Assembly: GCA_019828595.1 (NCBI GenBank) | Contig: JAHQRK010000006.1 | Coordinates: 2,294,001 to 2,358,000, forward strand | DNA length: 64,000 nucleotides | Reading direction: 5' to 3' | Source of the DNA: Aphanomyces cochlioides | Lineage: Eukaryota > Oomycota > Saprolegniomycetes > Saprolegniales > Verrucalvaceae | Shown: positions 35,898-45,921 of the stretch, piece by piece | Layout: each line of letters starts with the position of its first letter | Numbering within the stretch: the stretch's first letter is position 1 | Notes under the pieces: model-generated | Databases searched by the model: none | What the model saw: the letters and a program-made list of their open reading frames with translations, nothing else | Told to the model about the DNA's origin: nothing | Made by a program: the position numbers and the translations under genes

Positions 35898-37552
35898 ATG
35901 CTGCGCTTGGCCACTCGAACTCTAGTCCGCCGAGGATCATTGCGCGCCTTTACAACTGAGTCTGGTAAGCTCGAGCGGGTGTGTATTGTTGGCTCTGGAC
36001 CCGCTGGCTTCTACACGGCCAAATACCTCCTCCATGACCACCCAACGCTACACGTTGACATGCTAGAAGCTTTGCCAACTCCTTATGGTACGAGGGTTCA
36101 TTGCTCACTGGGCAGTCATGTACATCTTGATAGGCCTCGTTCGCTCAGGTGTTGCGCCAGACCACCCTGAAGTGAAGAATGTCATGCATGACTTCGAGAA
36201 AGTAGCAAACGATCCACGCTTCTCGTTCATGGGAAATGTTGACGTGGGCCATGATGTTACGATTGAGGAGCTCCACCGCTACTACAATGCCGTCGTGATT
36301 GCTGCTGGTGCATCAGATGATCGAAAGCTCAATATTCCAGGAGAAGATGAGCTGACAGGTGTACTCGCCGCACGGTAAACATTTGTCGTGTCATACCTTC
36401 TCATGGTATCTCTAGTTCCTTTGTGAACTGGTACAATGGTCATCCATCATTTCGCAACTTGAACGTCCCACTTGACTGCGATACTGCAGTAGTCATCGGT
36501 CAGGGCAATGTTGCTGTCGATTGTGCGCGCATTTTGACCAAAACCCCTGAAGAACTTGCCACCACTGACATTTCACAACATGCTCTCGATGCCCTCGCTG
36601 CCAGGTAGCCCAGATTTAGCGACCATGCTCATATATGACAGTGGCATCAAGACGGTCTACTTGGTTGGTCGCCGTGGTGCAGCTCAAGCGGCCTTCACCA
36701 TGAAAGAACTTCGTGAAATTACCAAATTGCCCAACGCCGACTGCATCGTCGAGCAAGAAGAGCTCATGCTGAGTATGAATGAAAGCTCGTACAAGGAAAT
36801 AGATGAGAGCCGTGCTCAGCGTCGTATCTTTCAGCTCTTAAGTACTTGCCATGGATCCCTCTCCATTCGACATTATGTATTGTAGCTACTGTGTCGAAAA
36901 CACCTGATGAAGCCAAGGACAAAGCCATTCGTATTCGCTTCCTCTTGTCGCCGATTGAACTCCTTCCTGACCCAAAGGACCCGTCAAGGTAGCTCTCCTC
37001 CATTCTTACTTGGTTGCCGACTTTTATCCCAGGGTTGGAGCAATCAAAGTCGAGAAGAATCGTCTTGTTGGTGAACCCAACAGTCAGCAAGCTCGTGGCA
37101 CTGGCGAGTTTGAAACCATTCCTTGCGGTCTCGTCTTGCGTAGTATCGGATACAAGTCGACGCCACTTGAAGGTGTGCCGTTTGATTCGAAGCGCCATGT
37201 CATCCCGAATGTCGCCGGGCGGGTCATCAACCCCGAGACGAAGAACGTGGTGTCTCGACTTTATTGCACAGGTTGGATCAAGCGAGGACCTTCGGGAATT
37301 ATTGGCACCAACATCACCGATGCCCGTGAAACTGCTGCGAGTGTTTTGGCCGACGAAGCTTCGACACCTCCAAAGACATTGGCCCCAGTGAGCGAACTTC
37401 GAGCATCAATCAAGGCGCCGATTATCGACTGGTCCATGTACTCCCGCATTGAGCAGTATGAAGCTGAAGCAGGAGCGGCCAAGGGCAAGCCTCGAGAAAA
37501 GCTCACGTCCATCGACACCATGCTACGGGTAGCTCAAGGCGAGAGTGTGTAG
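35898..37552 (+). CDS. NADPH:adrenodoxin/ferredoxin reductase, mitochondrial
   Basis: About six exons, near 480 aa. It passes electrons from NADPH to mitochondrial ferredoxin for iron-sulfur cluster and heme synthesis. The N-terminus [18 protein letters not shown] is a typical mitochondrial presequence. The FAD site [18 protein letters not shown] follows, then [10 protein letters not shown], the NADP site [54 protein letters not shown] and [20 protein letters not shown]. Introns such as GTACGAGG...TGATAG split PYG|LVRSG. Family length and motif order are complete. Confidence 0.92.
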
Positions 37553-37775
37553 CAGTTTAGACAGACGAAGACGTAGCTTAGGTGCTAAGGGCAGAGTCAT
37601 CGTAATGCCAATCACATAAGTCTTTTGTTCTCCATGAAGTTGTCGAATTCTGTCAATTCAAAGTTTCTCGGCTCATGGGGGAAGCCATGATGGGAAGGCA
37701 ACTCGGTGGATGGAAGTGTGAAGAAGAATGAATAGCGACGAGGCAAATTGACATTTCTCAGTTAAAAGGAACAAC

Positions 37776-38813
37776 TTAATCATCCTTCTCCAACTTCTTG
37801 ATGCCGCGGAGACGACCAGTACGACGGGCGGCAATAAGACCGACCTTCTTACCAGCAGGGGCATCACGGCGCACCGTCGAGGGGTGACCAATGTGTTGGT
37901 GGTTACCACCACCGTGGGGATGTTCCACAGGGTTCATGGCAACACCACGCACATGAGGCCATTCGTTACGCTTGACGCGGTACTTGTGGTACGCGCGACC
38001 GGCCTTCAAGATAGGCTTGTCGGTACGTCCACCACCGGCAACGACACCAACCATAGCACGGCAACTAAAGGATCATGTAAGAGGTCTGTTCATAGGAAAG
38101 GAGTCACACAAAACAACATGCAGCCCACTTACGCACCGCATCTAGCGGGATACTTACTCACCGCGTCAAGCGGGAAAAGCACGCAGCAGAGCATTCGAGC
38201 TCTGCTGCTGCGATCACATCAATCGACACAAAGTCGAGATGGTCATGAAGGATCAACCCTCGAATGATTTCTCGTCGACAATGCACGACTCATGGACATT
38301 GTGGACATGGGCAGACCAAAACGCAACTTACGCAGAAGGGACGGTCTTCTTGGAGCCGGACGGGAGACGGATCTTGGTCTTGCCCTTGTCTTCGTCGTGG
38401 GTGACGATGACGGCGTAGTCACCAGAGCAACGAGCGAACTTGCCCTTGTCGCCGATGCGGGCTTCGACGTTGCAGATAATGGTACCTTCAGGCAATTGCG
38501 ACAAAGGCAAGATGTTGCCGACAGCCATGGCGGCCTTCTTGCCGGCGTAGATGAACATGCCAGTGTACATGCCTTCGGCCGCGATCATCAATTCCTGGTT
38601 GATGCGGTAGCGGTAAGGGTCACGGAACGACACACGGGCAAGAGGAGCACCTCTGCCAGGGTCGTGGATGATCTCCTTGATTACACCCTTGATGTAACCT
38701 TCACGTTCGACGTAGTCGTTAGTACGGAAAGCGGCCTTGCCCTTGCGGGTCTTAACGTGGGAGCGGAAGACGGAGCCGGCACCCTTACGTTGTCCTCGGA
38801 TTACACGACCCAT
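37776..38813 (-). CDS. 60S ribosomal protein uL2 (RPL8/L2)
   Basis: Two exons: 38813-38332 and 38064-37776, total about 257 aa. Starts [20 protein letters not shown] and ends [18 protein letters not shown]. The conserved peptidyl-transferase-side loop [20 protein letters not shown] is present, as is [19 protein letters not shown]. It is a core protein of the large subunit. Codon use is strongly biased, as expected for a highly expressed gene. Its single intron is 267 nt, far longer than others here, and has internal structure (see its own entry). Confidence 0.95.
38065..38331 (-). ncRNA. Structured intron of the uL2 gene (possible hosted small RNA)
   Basis: The intron runs from GTAAGTTG to TTTAG on the minus strand. 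It holds a perfect 10-bp hairpin (38183-38192 with 38199-38208, loop 6 nt) and a 24-nt imperfect tandem repeat (38126-38149 and 38151-38174). Each unit forms a small CCGC...GCGG stem next to a 5'-splice-like GTAAGT. Introns of ribosomal protein genes often host snoRNAs, but I found no clear C/D boxes. The ncRNA label is tentative. Confidence 0.35.
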
Positions 38814-39384
38814 GCTGGAGAAATGTCAAGTGAACAACAGCCATTATGAACCAAAGAACCAAATGACTGGTTTCCACAAAGTATTAAATTATACAGGTTC
38901 TTTTATGCACCAATTGGAGGATATCCGGATAAAACGTCCGGATATTTGAATTTGAACAAAGGTCATCCGAAAGATCCATGACATTGGCATGGAGCACTCT
39001 GGACTTGTTGAGAGGAACCAAGCTTGCACAATCGCTTCAGACGCAAGCCTCGTGAATGCTACGTGGATGAAGGTTGTAGAGCCCTAATTCGATGAGAAGA
39101 AGCTTTGTGGCATCCACAGAGTTCAAAATCTCTAGAGGATTTTGCCAATTTGCAGATTTGACTGGCATGATCAACAAGCCAGATGTCTCCATATCCCTTT
39201 GCTTTGAGCTACCTGTAGATCAGCGAAGGATTGCCAGACGACGATGGAGCTCAAGTGAGATGCTCTGGGAATGATTTCAACAAGATGCCTATATCAATGT
39301 CCTGAAACATGAGCAAGGTTGTGAGGATAGACTTCAAAAAAGGTTTAAGTTAGCGAGGTGTTTATAAATACGCTGGCTGAAAAA
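38814..39384. other. Gap between uL2 and kinase; promoter of uL2 at its left end
   Basis: Contains GATATCCGGATAA at 38920 and CGTCCGGATATT at 38935, about 110-125 bp upstream of the uL2 start. The remainder (39000-39300) has one short ankyrin-like reading on the minus strand (VDATKLLLIELG) with no supporting frame; I do not call a gene. Confidence 0.35.
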
Positions 39385-40503
39385 CTAGGCAGATGTGATG
39401 GCAGTGCGAGGTTTGGATTTATCGGTCGGGGTGGAATCGAGACCCAAGAGCATGACGATCATGGCTTCTTGAGTCATCCATGGGTGTTGCAGAATGTCTC
39501 TAGCACTAGGGCGTTGACTGGGATCTTTTTGAAGGAGCTGAGTGATCAAGTCCTTGGCTTCAGGAGAAATGCCCTTGCAATCGGCATGCTTGAATGAAAC
39601 CTTTGTCCTCAATATTCGACTCTTGATCGTGGCTTCCGTCGCGTTTCCTTCCAAGTCGAAAGGATGTCGACCAGTGAGTACAATGTAGAGTATACATCCT
39701 AGAGACCAGGCATCTGCCGCTGGAGTACATGGACCACTGTCTTGACTTTGCAACTCAGGAGCGAGGTAGACGGTAGTGCCAATGTCATCTTGGGTAGTTG
39801 GACTAGCAGGACCGGCGCTGCCAAAGTCAACGAGCTTTGCGAGGTTGTCGTCCCGCTTGTCCTTGAATTGCAATAGAACATTCTCAGGCTTGAGATCCTT
39901 GTGGATAACACCATGATCATGGAGGAAAGCAACAGCTTCGACAATGTCACGCATCATGTTACGAGCTCGGTCCTCGGAAAATGGGCCATGTTCGACAACG
40001 TGGTCAAACAATTCACCTCCCGAGACGAATTCAGTCACGATGCACGTGTGGCCATCCTTCTCGAACACATCTTTGAGATCGACAATATTCTTGTGACCCC
40101 CTTGATGCTTGATCAACTGTAATGCCTGAACCTCTCGCTGCATGGATGCACGATGTTTCAGATCACGCTGCACCTTGACTGCGCCAAGTTCGCCTGTTGC
40201 TCGGCGGACACCGAGGCGAACGATACCAAACGCTCCAGATCCAATTTCGTCTGTTAGTTCCCATGCATTCGTTGACGATTGAGAGAGCGATTCGCGGGCG
40301 TGGGCTTCTGGACTGAATAAGGAATCAATTCCAATCGCTGTTGTGCCGGCAAGAGCCATACCAAACGATATGGCTTGACTTCGCGGAGCAAAGTCGTGAC
40401 CTCGTGCTGCTCCTGCGTGGTAAACGACCGAGGGACCATACCGCGGCAAGATGTGACGTAGGCGAACAATCGAGCGGCTCGAGCGTTGAATAGAAAGCGC
40501 CAT
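39385..40503 (-). CDS. CAMK-like protein kinase with mitochondrial-type leader
   Basis: Single exon, 372 aa. The first 35 residues are Arg/Ser-rich without acids (QRSSRSIVRLRHILPRYG), followed by a short hydrophobic stretch (ISFGMALAGTTAIGI), as in proteins sent to the inner membrane. The kinase domain starts WELTDEIGSGAFGIVRLGVR; the ATP lysine is in GELGAVKVQ; the catalytic loop is GVIHKDLKPENVLL (HKD rather than HRD); the metal loop is KLVDFGSAGPAS. The APE motif is APELQSQ and the domain ends DILQHPWM. It resembles calcium/calmodulin-type kinases, but I see no calmodulin-binding or EF-hand part. Location is inference. Confidence 0.85.
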   Translation of the reverse strand: MALSIQRSSRSIVRLRHILPRYGPSVVYHAGAARGHDFAPRSQAISFGMALAGTTAIGIDSLFSPEAHARESLSQSSTNAWELTDEIGSGAFGIVRLGVRRATGELGAVKVQRDLKHRASMQREVQALQLIKHQGGHKNIVDLKDVFEKDGHTCIVTEFVSGGELFDHVVEHGPFSEDRARNMMRDIVEAVAFLHDHGVIHKDLKPENVLLQFKDKRDDNLAKLVDFGSAGPASPTTQDDIGTTVYLAPELQSQDSGPCTPAADAWSLGCILYIVLTGRHPFDLEGNATEATIKSRILRTKVSFKHADCKGISPEAKDLITQLLQKDPSQRPSARDILQHPWMTQEAMIVMLLGLDSTPTDKSKPRTAITSA

Positions 40504-40818
40504 TTCGTGTACTTGTCTCTCAGATATTCAAAATGAACTCCATCGATCGAGTTGCGGGCGCGCCAGGCAAGACTCAAGACGGGTGTAAAGCTCGCGTCGC
40601 CTTTACCGCACCTCTGTCCAATCAGAACGCTGAATCTCCATTTGACATCTTCTGATTGGTTACTTGAGATTCCAACTCAATCCGATCAAGCGTTTCACAA
40701 GGTTTGAAACCGAAACGGAAAACTCATACGTTGGGTAATGCGAAGCACCATTTGGCGACGAAGAAGGGAGGAAATTCTCTGAGGGATACCAACGCACAAA
40801 GGAAGGGGCGATGGCTAA

Positions 40819-41087
40819 GAGCATGCCCAACGCTACAACGCTATTCCATCACGTTAAATCCAATCTAGCGTGCGTTACACTCAAAATTTGGCATGATTGC
40901 CTGAGCAAGCCCAACGGTCATATCCTCTACGATTCGGGACTATGGCATCGACCACGCCAGATGCTATTCACCACGCCAAATCTAGTGGAAATTCTAGCGT
41001 GACACCGTTGGGCTTGAATTTGCCACGCTAGAACGCTAAATTCTAGTATTTGGTTAGCGGGTTAGCGTGGCCGCGTTGGGCATGCTC
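40819..41087. mobile_element. MITE, Harbinger type, 269 bp, TAA target duplication
   Basis: Ends are GAGCATGCCCAACGC and its reverse complement GC...GTTGGGCATGCTC, each flanked by TAA (40816-40818 and 41088-41090), a 3-bp duplication typical of PIF/Harbinger. Inside are several copies of CTAGCGTG/CACGCTAG in both orientations, likely subterminal binding repeats. No ORF. Confidence 0.85.
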
Positions 41088-41591
41088 TAAGGTCTAGTAT
41101 GCACTCAAAGTCTAGACCACGAGGCTTTAATGAGGTTTGCTAACGAGGGGGCATTGATGCTGCATGTACAATCCACTGTATTTGCACGACTTTTGTACCT
41201 TCAAGTTGCTGCCGTTGTGACGCTATAAGAGATGCACGAAACTCGTTGCTTAGCTCTGAAATTCAACGTGGCATGTCCAACACGCGAGACGTTGTCGCAA
41301 CGCACGTACAGGTGTACCCCCAGCGTCTGTTCGTTGGATGCACCAAAATATGAAAAATAGTGTGAAAATATTTAATTAGTGTTGTACAGTTGTTTCAGAA
41401 TGTATTAAGGAACTGTTCGGAGCGCATTTTGAGACAACGACATTTCGACACGTCAAAATACGCTGGCGATACGACAGACTGCAGCGCATTTGTCAGCCTG
41501 GCAGGTATTGGTTAAAATGCATGTAATATATCGGCCACTGAAAGGAAAGCGTAAAGTTAACGGACATAAGTCAGTCCGTTTTGCATTCGAT

Positions 41592-42456
41592 GGAAGGAGC
41601 TTCACGCGAGGAGCTGCTGCAAATGCTCAATGTAGCGATGACGAAGATAGCAGCATCGTCGACAGCCTCAACAAGTCCCGACGAGGCGCATCCGGCCCCG
41701 TCAGCAGCGAAACCATCGAAGCGTGTCGCAAAGAAGACAACAAGCATGACCAAGCAAGTCAAGACTGTTTGAACATCTGAGATGGTTGCGACTCTACTTG
41801 AAAAACGTTGCGACGACTATGCAGCAAGTTTTGAACTGAATCGGAGCGCTGCCCAATTGTCGATATTGTGGGGAAAGATTGCTTTGTTGATCAACACAGT
41901 CCATGGTACAAACGTACCAGCACTGGCCGTCAAGAACAAGTATTGCAGTCTCAAACGCGAGTACTCAGCCATGCGAATGGCTGAGAAATCCACAGGAAAT
42001 GAGGTCACTGTGACCTACTCTGAGTACTGGGATGAATTGGTGTCTGCACTTGGTGGAATGCATGGTCTTGGTCACCATGATTATGCTTTCGGTGCGTCTG
42101 TAGACGACGACAAATCGAGTTCAGATGAAGGGGGCGAATCGACTGCACATGGAAAACAGCCCCTGGTTCTAGACTCTGGCATGTCTAGACAGCGATCGAA
42201 GCGTCCAAAAAAGATCGACATTGGCCAAGGACTAGTTTCACTGGGTGAAAGCTTGGTCATGGGATTGCAAGGATTACAAAGTGTACAACCAAGCGCAGTT
42301 GACAAAAATGAATCGCGTGAGTTGCTTGCTGTTGTAAACAAGTTGGAGTCAGCATTGTCACAAAGCGCTACAATTCAAAACGAGCTGTTGTCAGCGGTGG
42401 TCCAAAATACATCAGTGCAGAATGAACTTCTAACATTTCTGCGGCGCAACAATTGA
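41592..42456 (+). CDS. Myb/SANT-like accessory protein of the Harbinger element
   Basis: A short Ser/Ala-rich ORF (41592-41772, MEGASREELLQMLNVAMTK) is followed by an ORF from 41782 to 42456. The latter contains a helical DNA-binding-like part (AAQLSILWGKIALLINTVHG, KNKYCSLKREYSAMR) and a C-terminal coiled coil. The two could be one protein joined by frameshift or splice, or separate. In Harbinger elements the SANT-like protein carries the transposase to the nucleus and ends. The ORF is long and intact. Confidence 0.6.
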
Positions 42457-42557
42457 GTGTGGAGCATGCAACTGAGTATAAGACACTTAATCAATCTACG
42501 TTTATCTCATCTGTGGCAACATCTTTGCGTGAACGATAGAAGCCTAGCGTGCAAGAC

Positions 42558-43754
42558 TCACGCAAATTCATTGAGATATCGCATTACACTCTCTCTAGTT
42601 GCATTTGCCAAATCGCTATCAACAATGAATTGTTCGCTTGGATACACTATGTCCCCACCGATATGCATCCAATCCCGAGGCTCAACATGCGGTGCATTTG
42701 AATCAAGATCGATTATCCAGTTGTGAAGCACCAAAGTGGCTTCGATAACACGCGCCATTGACTTTGGAGAATGGAATTCGAGTGGTTTCTAGAACAAGCG
42801 GAACTTGTTTTTCCACAGGTCAAAGCTTTGTTCGACAATAGTACGAGTGCGTGAGTGGACTAAGTTGTAATGCGCTTTACATTTCTTCATGTTCGAAACA
42901 ATCGGAAACGGAGTCAGTACATGAGGGAGAAGCGTATAGCCAGCATCAGCGAGTATGTAGCCGCCATTTGGAATGACCCGCGACTTTCCAAACATAGAGT
43001 TCTTAAAAATCATTTTGTCATTTTGAGATCCAGGCCGCAATGAATAGGCCATGAACCTCTTCTTATCATCCACCAGCGCCATCAAATTGAATGCTGGGAA
43101 TCCTTTACGGCAGTACCATCCTTCATGTTGACGGAAACGCTTGATCATAACAAGACAACCATCAATGGCACCATAGACATTTGGAAAGCCAGAGACGGAC
43201 TCAAAGCCAGAAGCTATTGAGCTCCAAGATGCTGCAGACGATGGCAACGCAACCGCAGCCGAAAGGTGTGCATGTTGAATGAGTAAAATGATTTCCAATA
43301 TGTGTTCATATGCCTTTGTTTTTCCAATACCAAATATGAGAGCAACGCAATCCAGACCATCGCAGTGTGTGAGGTAATACATAGTGATGGCCAAGCGGTC
43401 CACAACATCACAACGGGCGCTGATGTGAATTGGGGGATGCACCTTTGTCCATGAGATGGAGAGTCGGTGTGCAATAGCAAAGAATGTCTTCCGTCAGCAA
43501 CGTAAGTATCTCAAAAACCAGCCATCCATGCCTGAAGCAGCTCGTACAGCTGGCCAAACGGATTGTCCGCTCCCGACAAAATCATTCATGCGCTCCGACG
43601 GATTTTCGCGACCATCAACCACAGCAACAGTGGCCGCAATGACTGTAATCGTACACAGGATAGGAGCAATCTCCATGTCAAGAAATGATCTAGGGGACGT
43701 GAGAAAAGCCCCTGAAACACTTCGAACGTCATTTGACTTGGACATTTTTGCCAA
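42558..43754 (-). pseudogene. Harbinger DDE transposase with one in-frame TAG
   Basis: Exon 1 (43754 to about 43496) gives SFLDMEIAPILCTITVIAAT and an N-terminal helix. After a short intron, the catalytic part has CDVVDRLAITMYYLTHCDG, GIGKTKAYEHIL (helix-turn-helix), FPNVYGAIDGCLVMIKR (first Asp), SLRPGSQNDKMIFKNS, LADAGYTLLPHVLTPF (second Asp) and RTRTIVEQSFDLWKNKF (Glu). A TAG at 42789-42791 interrupts what is otherwise one open frame to 42558 (KPLEFHSPKSMARVIEATLV). A single substitution would explain the inactivation. Confidence 0.75.
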
Positions 43755-43849
43755 TCAGCATCTCTCAACGCAAAATGCGCTGGAAATGATTTTGATTGGC
43801 TGAACGACAAAATGTCGCTATCGCAAAATGCGCTCCGAACAGGCCCTAA

Positions 43850-44408
43850 TAGTGTTATGTATCCGGGCGAAAAGTTTAAATACTGTAAATATGAAAATAA
43901 CAGCACTTAACGGGGTTACACCAACGTTCCACCATCTTCCACCATCCGGATAATTTGGCTATGTCCGGTGAAATCACACAATGCCATCAACATAAAGGCC
44001 AGAAACAATTCACTAGCTCAGTTCTCTCGTGAGCAAGGGCTTATGCTTTCGAAATAACTAAATTGATGTTACTAGAAGATACATATCGAACTGCATATAA
44101 GGTAGCTCATGCGCACACCTGTAAAATCGCCATGAAAATCTACTTTTGTGCGTTCTGCTTGCGAGTATACTACTTAGTATTTAGCTAGGACGCAAGAAAA
44201 CCACCATCTTTGGTTTATTCCAGTACAATTGTTATCCCTCGTGGAGCTGTTTCCTCCATCGCACACATAAATTTGCCCCAAGAGGCAATCACTGCATGTT
44301 GCCTGACACAGGACTACATACCTTTCTTTCAGGAATGACTGTCAAGGTCGGATAATAATTTTATCCGGACATATGTTCCACCAAGTTCCACCCTCAATAC
44401 AAGGTATA
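43850..44408. other. Gap between two transposons with CCGGATAA motifs
   Basis: No gene supported. CATCCGGATAATT at 43943 and the inverted pair CGGATAATAATTTTATCCGG at 44350-44369 occur here, together with repeated GTTCCACCAT/GTTCCACC strings at 43926 and 44386. Confidence 0.4.
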
Positions 44409-45853
44409 CAGTCAACCTTCAGAATAGTGATACTACTGAATATCTATATTTTTGAAAAATAATATTCAGATCAAAATTAAAGATATCTAATTATACAGTT
44501 TTTAGTGCGTGGTGGCTGGCATGGCTTGTCAATAATGGACAAGATGAAAGCCAAACGAATCCGCTTGACCAAAGAGCAGAAACAGACAATGATTCGACAC
44601 TACAAGGCGAACAGCAGCTTTACCCAGAAGATATTGGCCCAATGGGCCTTTGAAACATTCAACTTGCCATCCGCGCCCACAGTCTACAATCGTGAATATC
44701 CTCAAGGACGACATGCCCCTTGTCCAACGTTATCATCGAAATGCTACCGCCCAATACGACACCTCATTTACAGCCTCAAGATTGGCAGCATGTTTCCAAC
44801 AGGACGATAGAAAATTGTTGGACACACACTCAAATATTGGATGATGTTAGGCAGTGGCGCATCTCGAGTGTCGGCGAGGAAAGACTTTTGATAGTCTTCC
44901 TTCTCACACCAGGGTCGACATACCTCTTCAAGAGGCGTGTCAGCCTGCCGTCTCCGTTCACTTGACGCCGAGGTATGCAGCATCGGCTGCATGCTCCTAC
45001 GGGGCAAACCCGCGGGCTGATTGGGAAATACTACTGTTTGTCAAGCCATGTAACAAGACAGCGGCCTCTGTGGCGGAGTTGAACGCCGTGCGCAGAGGGG
45101 TGGAGATGAGCACCGCTTTTTACTCGCGATCATCAAGGCATCAACAAAGCCACCGCCGATCATTTGTTTGGATTCAATATCACGCGCTGTGCCATGGGGA
45201 TGAACGCCATGCACAGGCAGTGGAGATGAACGCCACTGAGTGATCACGCGTGCGCGTCAGGCGGGGCAGCGGGGCTGTCAACTGGGGACGGACCGGTCTG
45301 ACGCGCCTACACAATTGTTTCATGTGGTTGCCGCTTTGGCTTGTCGCGATTTCCGTTGTGTGGACTTGATCACCACACACGGCAGCGGAGATGAATGCCG
45401 CTGACCGTTGGCCAAACTTTTTATCAGTGTATGCCCTGGGATATTCCCCCTCCCTGCATACAGTGGCTTTGCACGTAAATTGTCCAAGGCATTTCAGCAT
45501 GGCTAATCGACTTTTGTCAATAGACCGCTTGTGCCCATCGTGGATCTCACTGACGAAGTCAAGGCGAGTGCGGAGCTCGAGCAAGCATTCTGGAAATGTT
45601 CGAGCTTGTCGACAGATGCATTAATTGGACTCTATAATGAAAATTGTATGTTGCCTTCCCTCAAAGATTTTACAAATTATATTCTCAAGAGTTTAGAATC
45701 TATATTCTCAAGATTTGATATCACAGGAAAGAAGATAGTGAGATATCAAGTCGTTTAACTAAATCATCGTTGAAAGAACTGTGAAAATGCAATCCTTTGA
45801 AATATTATACAGTTTACTCGGAAAATTGATATCACTATTCTGAAGGTTGACTG
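44409..45853. mobile_element. Internally deleted Pogo/CENP-B-like transposon, 1445 bp
   Basis: Terminal inverted repeats CAGTCAACCTTCAGAATAGTGATA (44409-44432; 45830-45853 in reverse complement) are 24 bp and perfect. The left flank is TA, the Tc1/Pogo target, but the right flank has diverged. Inside is a CENP-B/Pogo helix-turn-helix and a fragment of the DDE_1 domain; most of the catalytic core is missing. The 45070-45410 part holds five similar hairpins (see findings). Confidence 0.8.
44535..44852 (+). pseudogene. Pogo/CENP-B transposase remnant
   Basis: The ATG at 44535 starts MDKMKAKRIRLTKEQKQTMI, then HYKANSSFTQKILAQWAFET, a CENP-B N-terminal psq helix-turn-helix, and NLPSAPTVYN. Then the frame is lost. 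Around 44718-44850 another frame gives VIIEMLPPNTTPHLQPQDW, the end of the DDE_1 catalytic domain. The middle domain is deleted, so it cannot be active. Confidence 0.7.
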
Positions 45854-45921
45854 TTTTCAAATACCTGTTTAATTTCATAGCTTGTTTATAAAATATCACT
45901 GTTGTGAGTTCGATCTGCAAG

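Larger units (their letters stand above)
41409..43846. mobile_element. PIF/Harbinger DNA transposon, 2438 bp, nearly intact
   Basis: Left end GGAACTGTTCGGAGCGCATTTTG and right end (reverse complement) GGGCCTGTTCGGAGCGCATTTTG are inverted repeats with two mismatches. TAA direct repeats flank it at 41406-41408 and 43847-43849. Subterminal copies of CAAAATRCGCTGG recur inside both ends. It carries a plus-strand Myb/SANT-like ORF and a minus-strand DDE transposase. The TIRs and target duplication are seen directly; the family call follows from the two ORFs and the 3-bp TWA-type duplication. Confidence 0.88.

Noticed and set aside
39004..39300. Ankyrin-like reading on the minus strand
   Set aside because: Only about a dozen residues resemble a repeat and the frame is interrupted; too little to call a gene or pseudogene.
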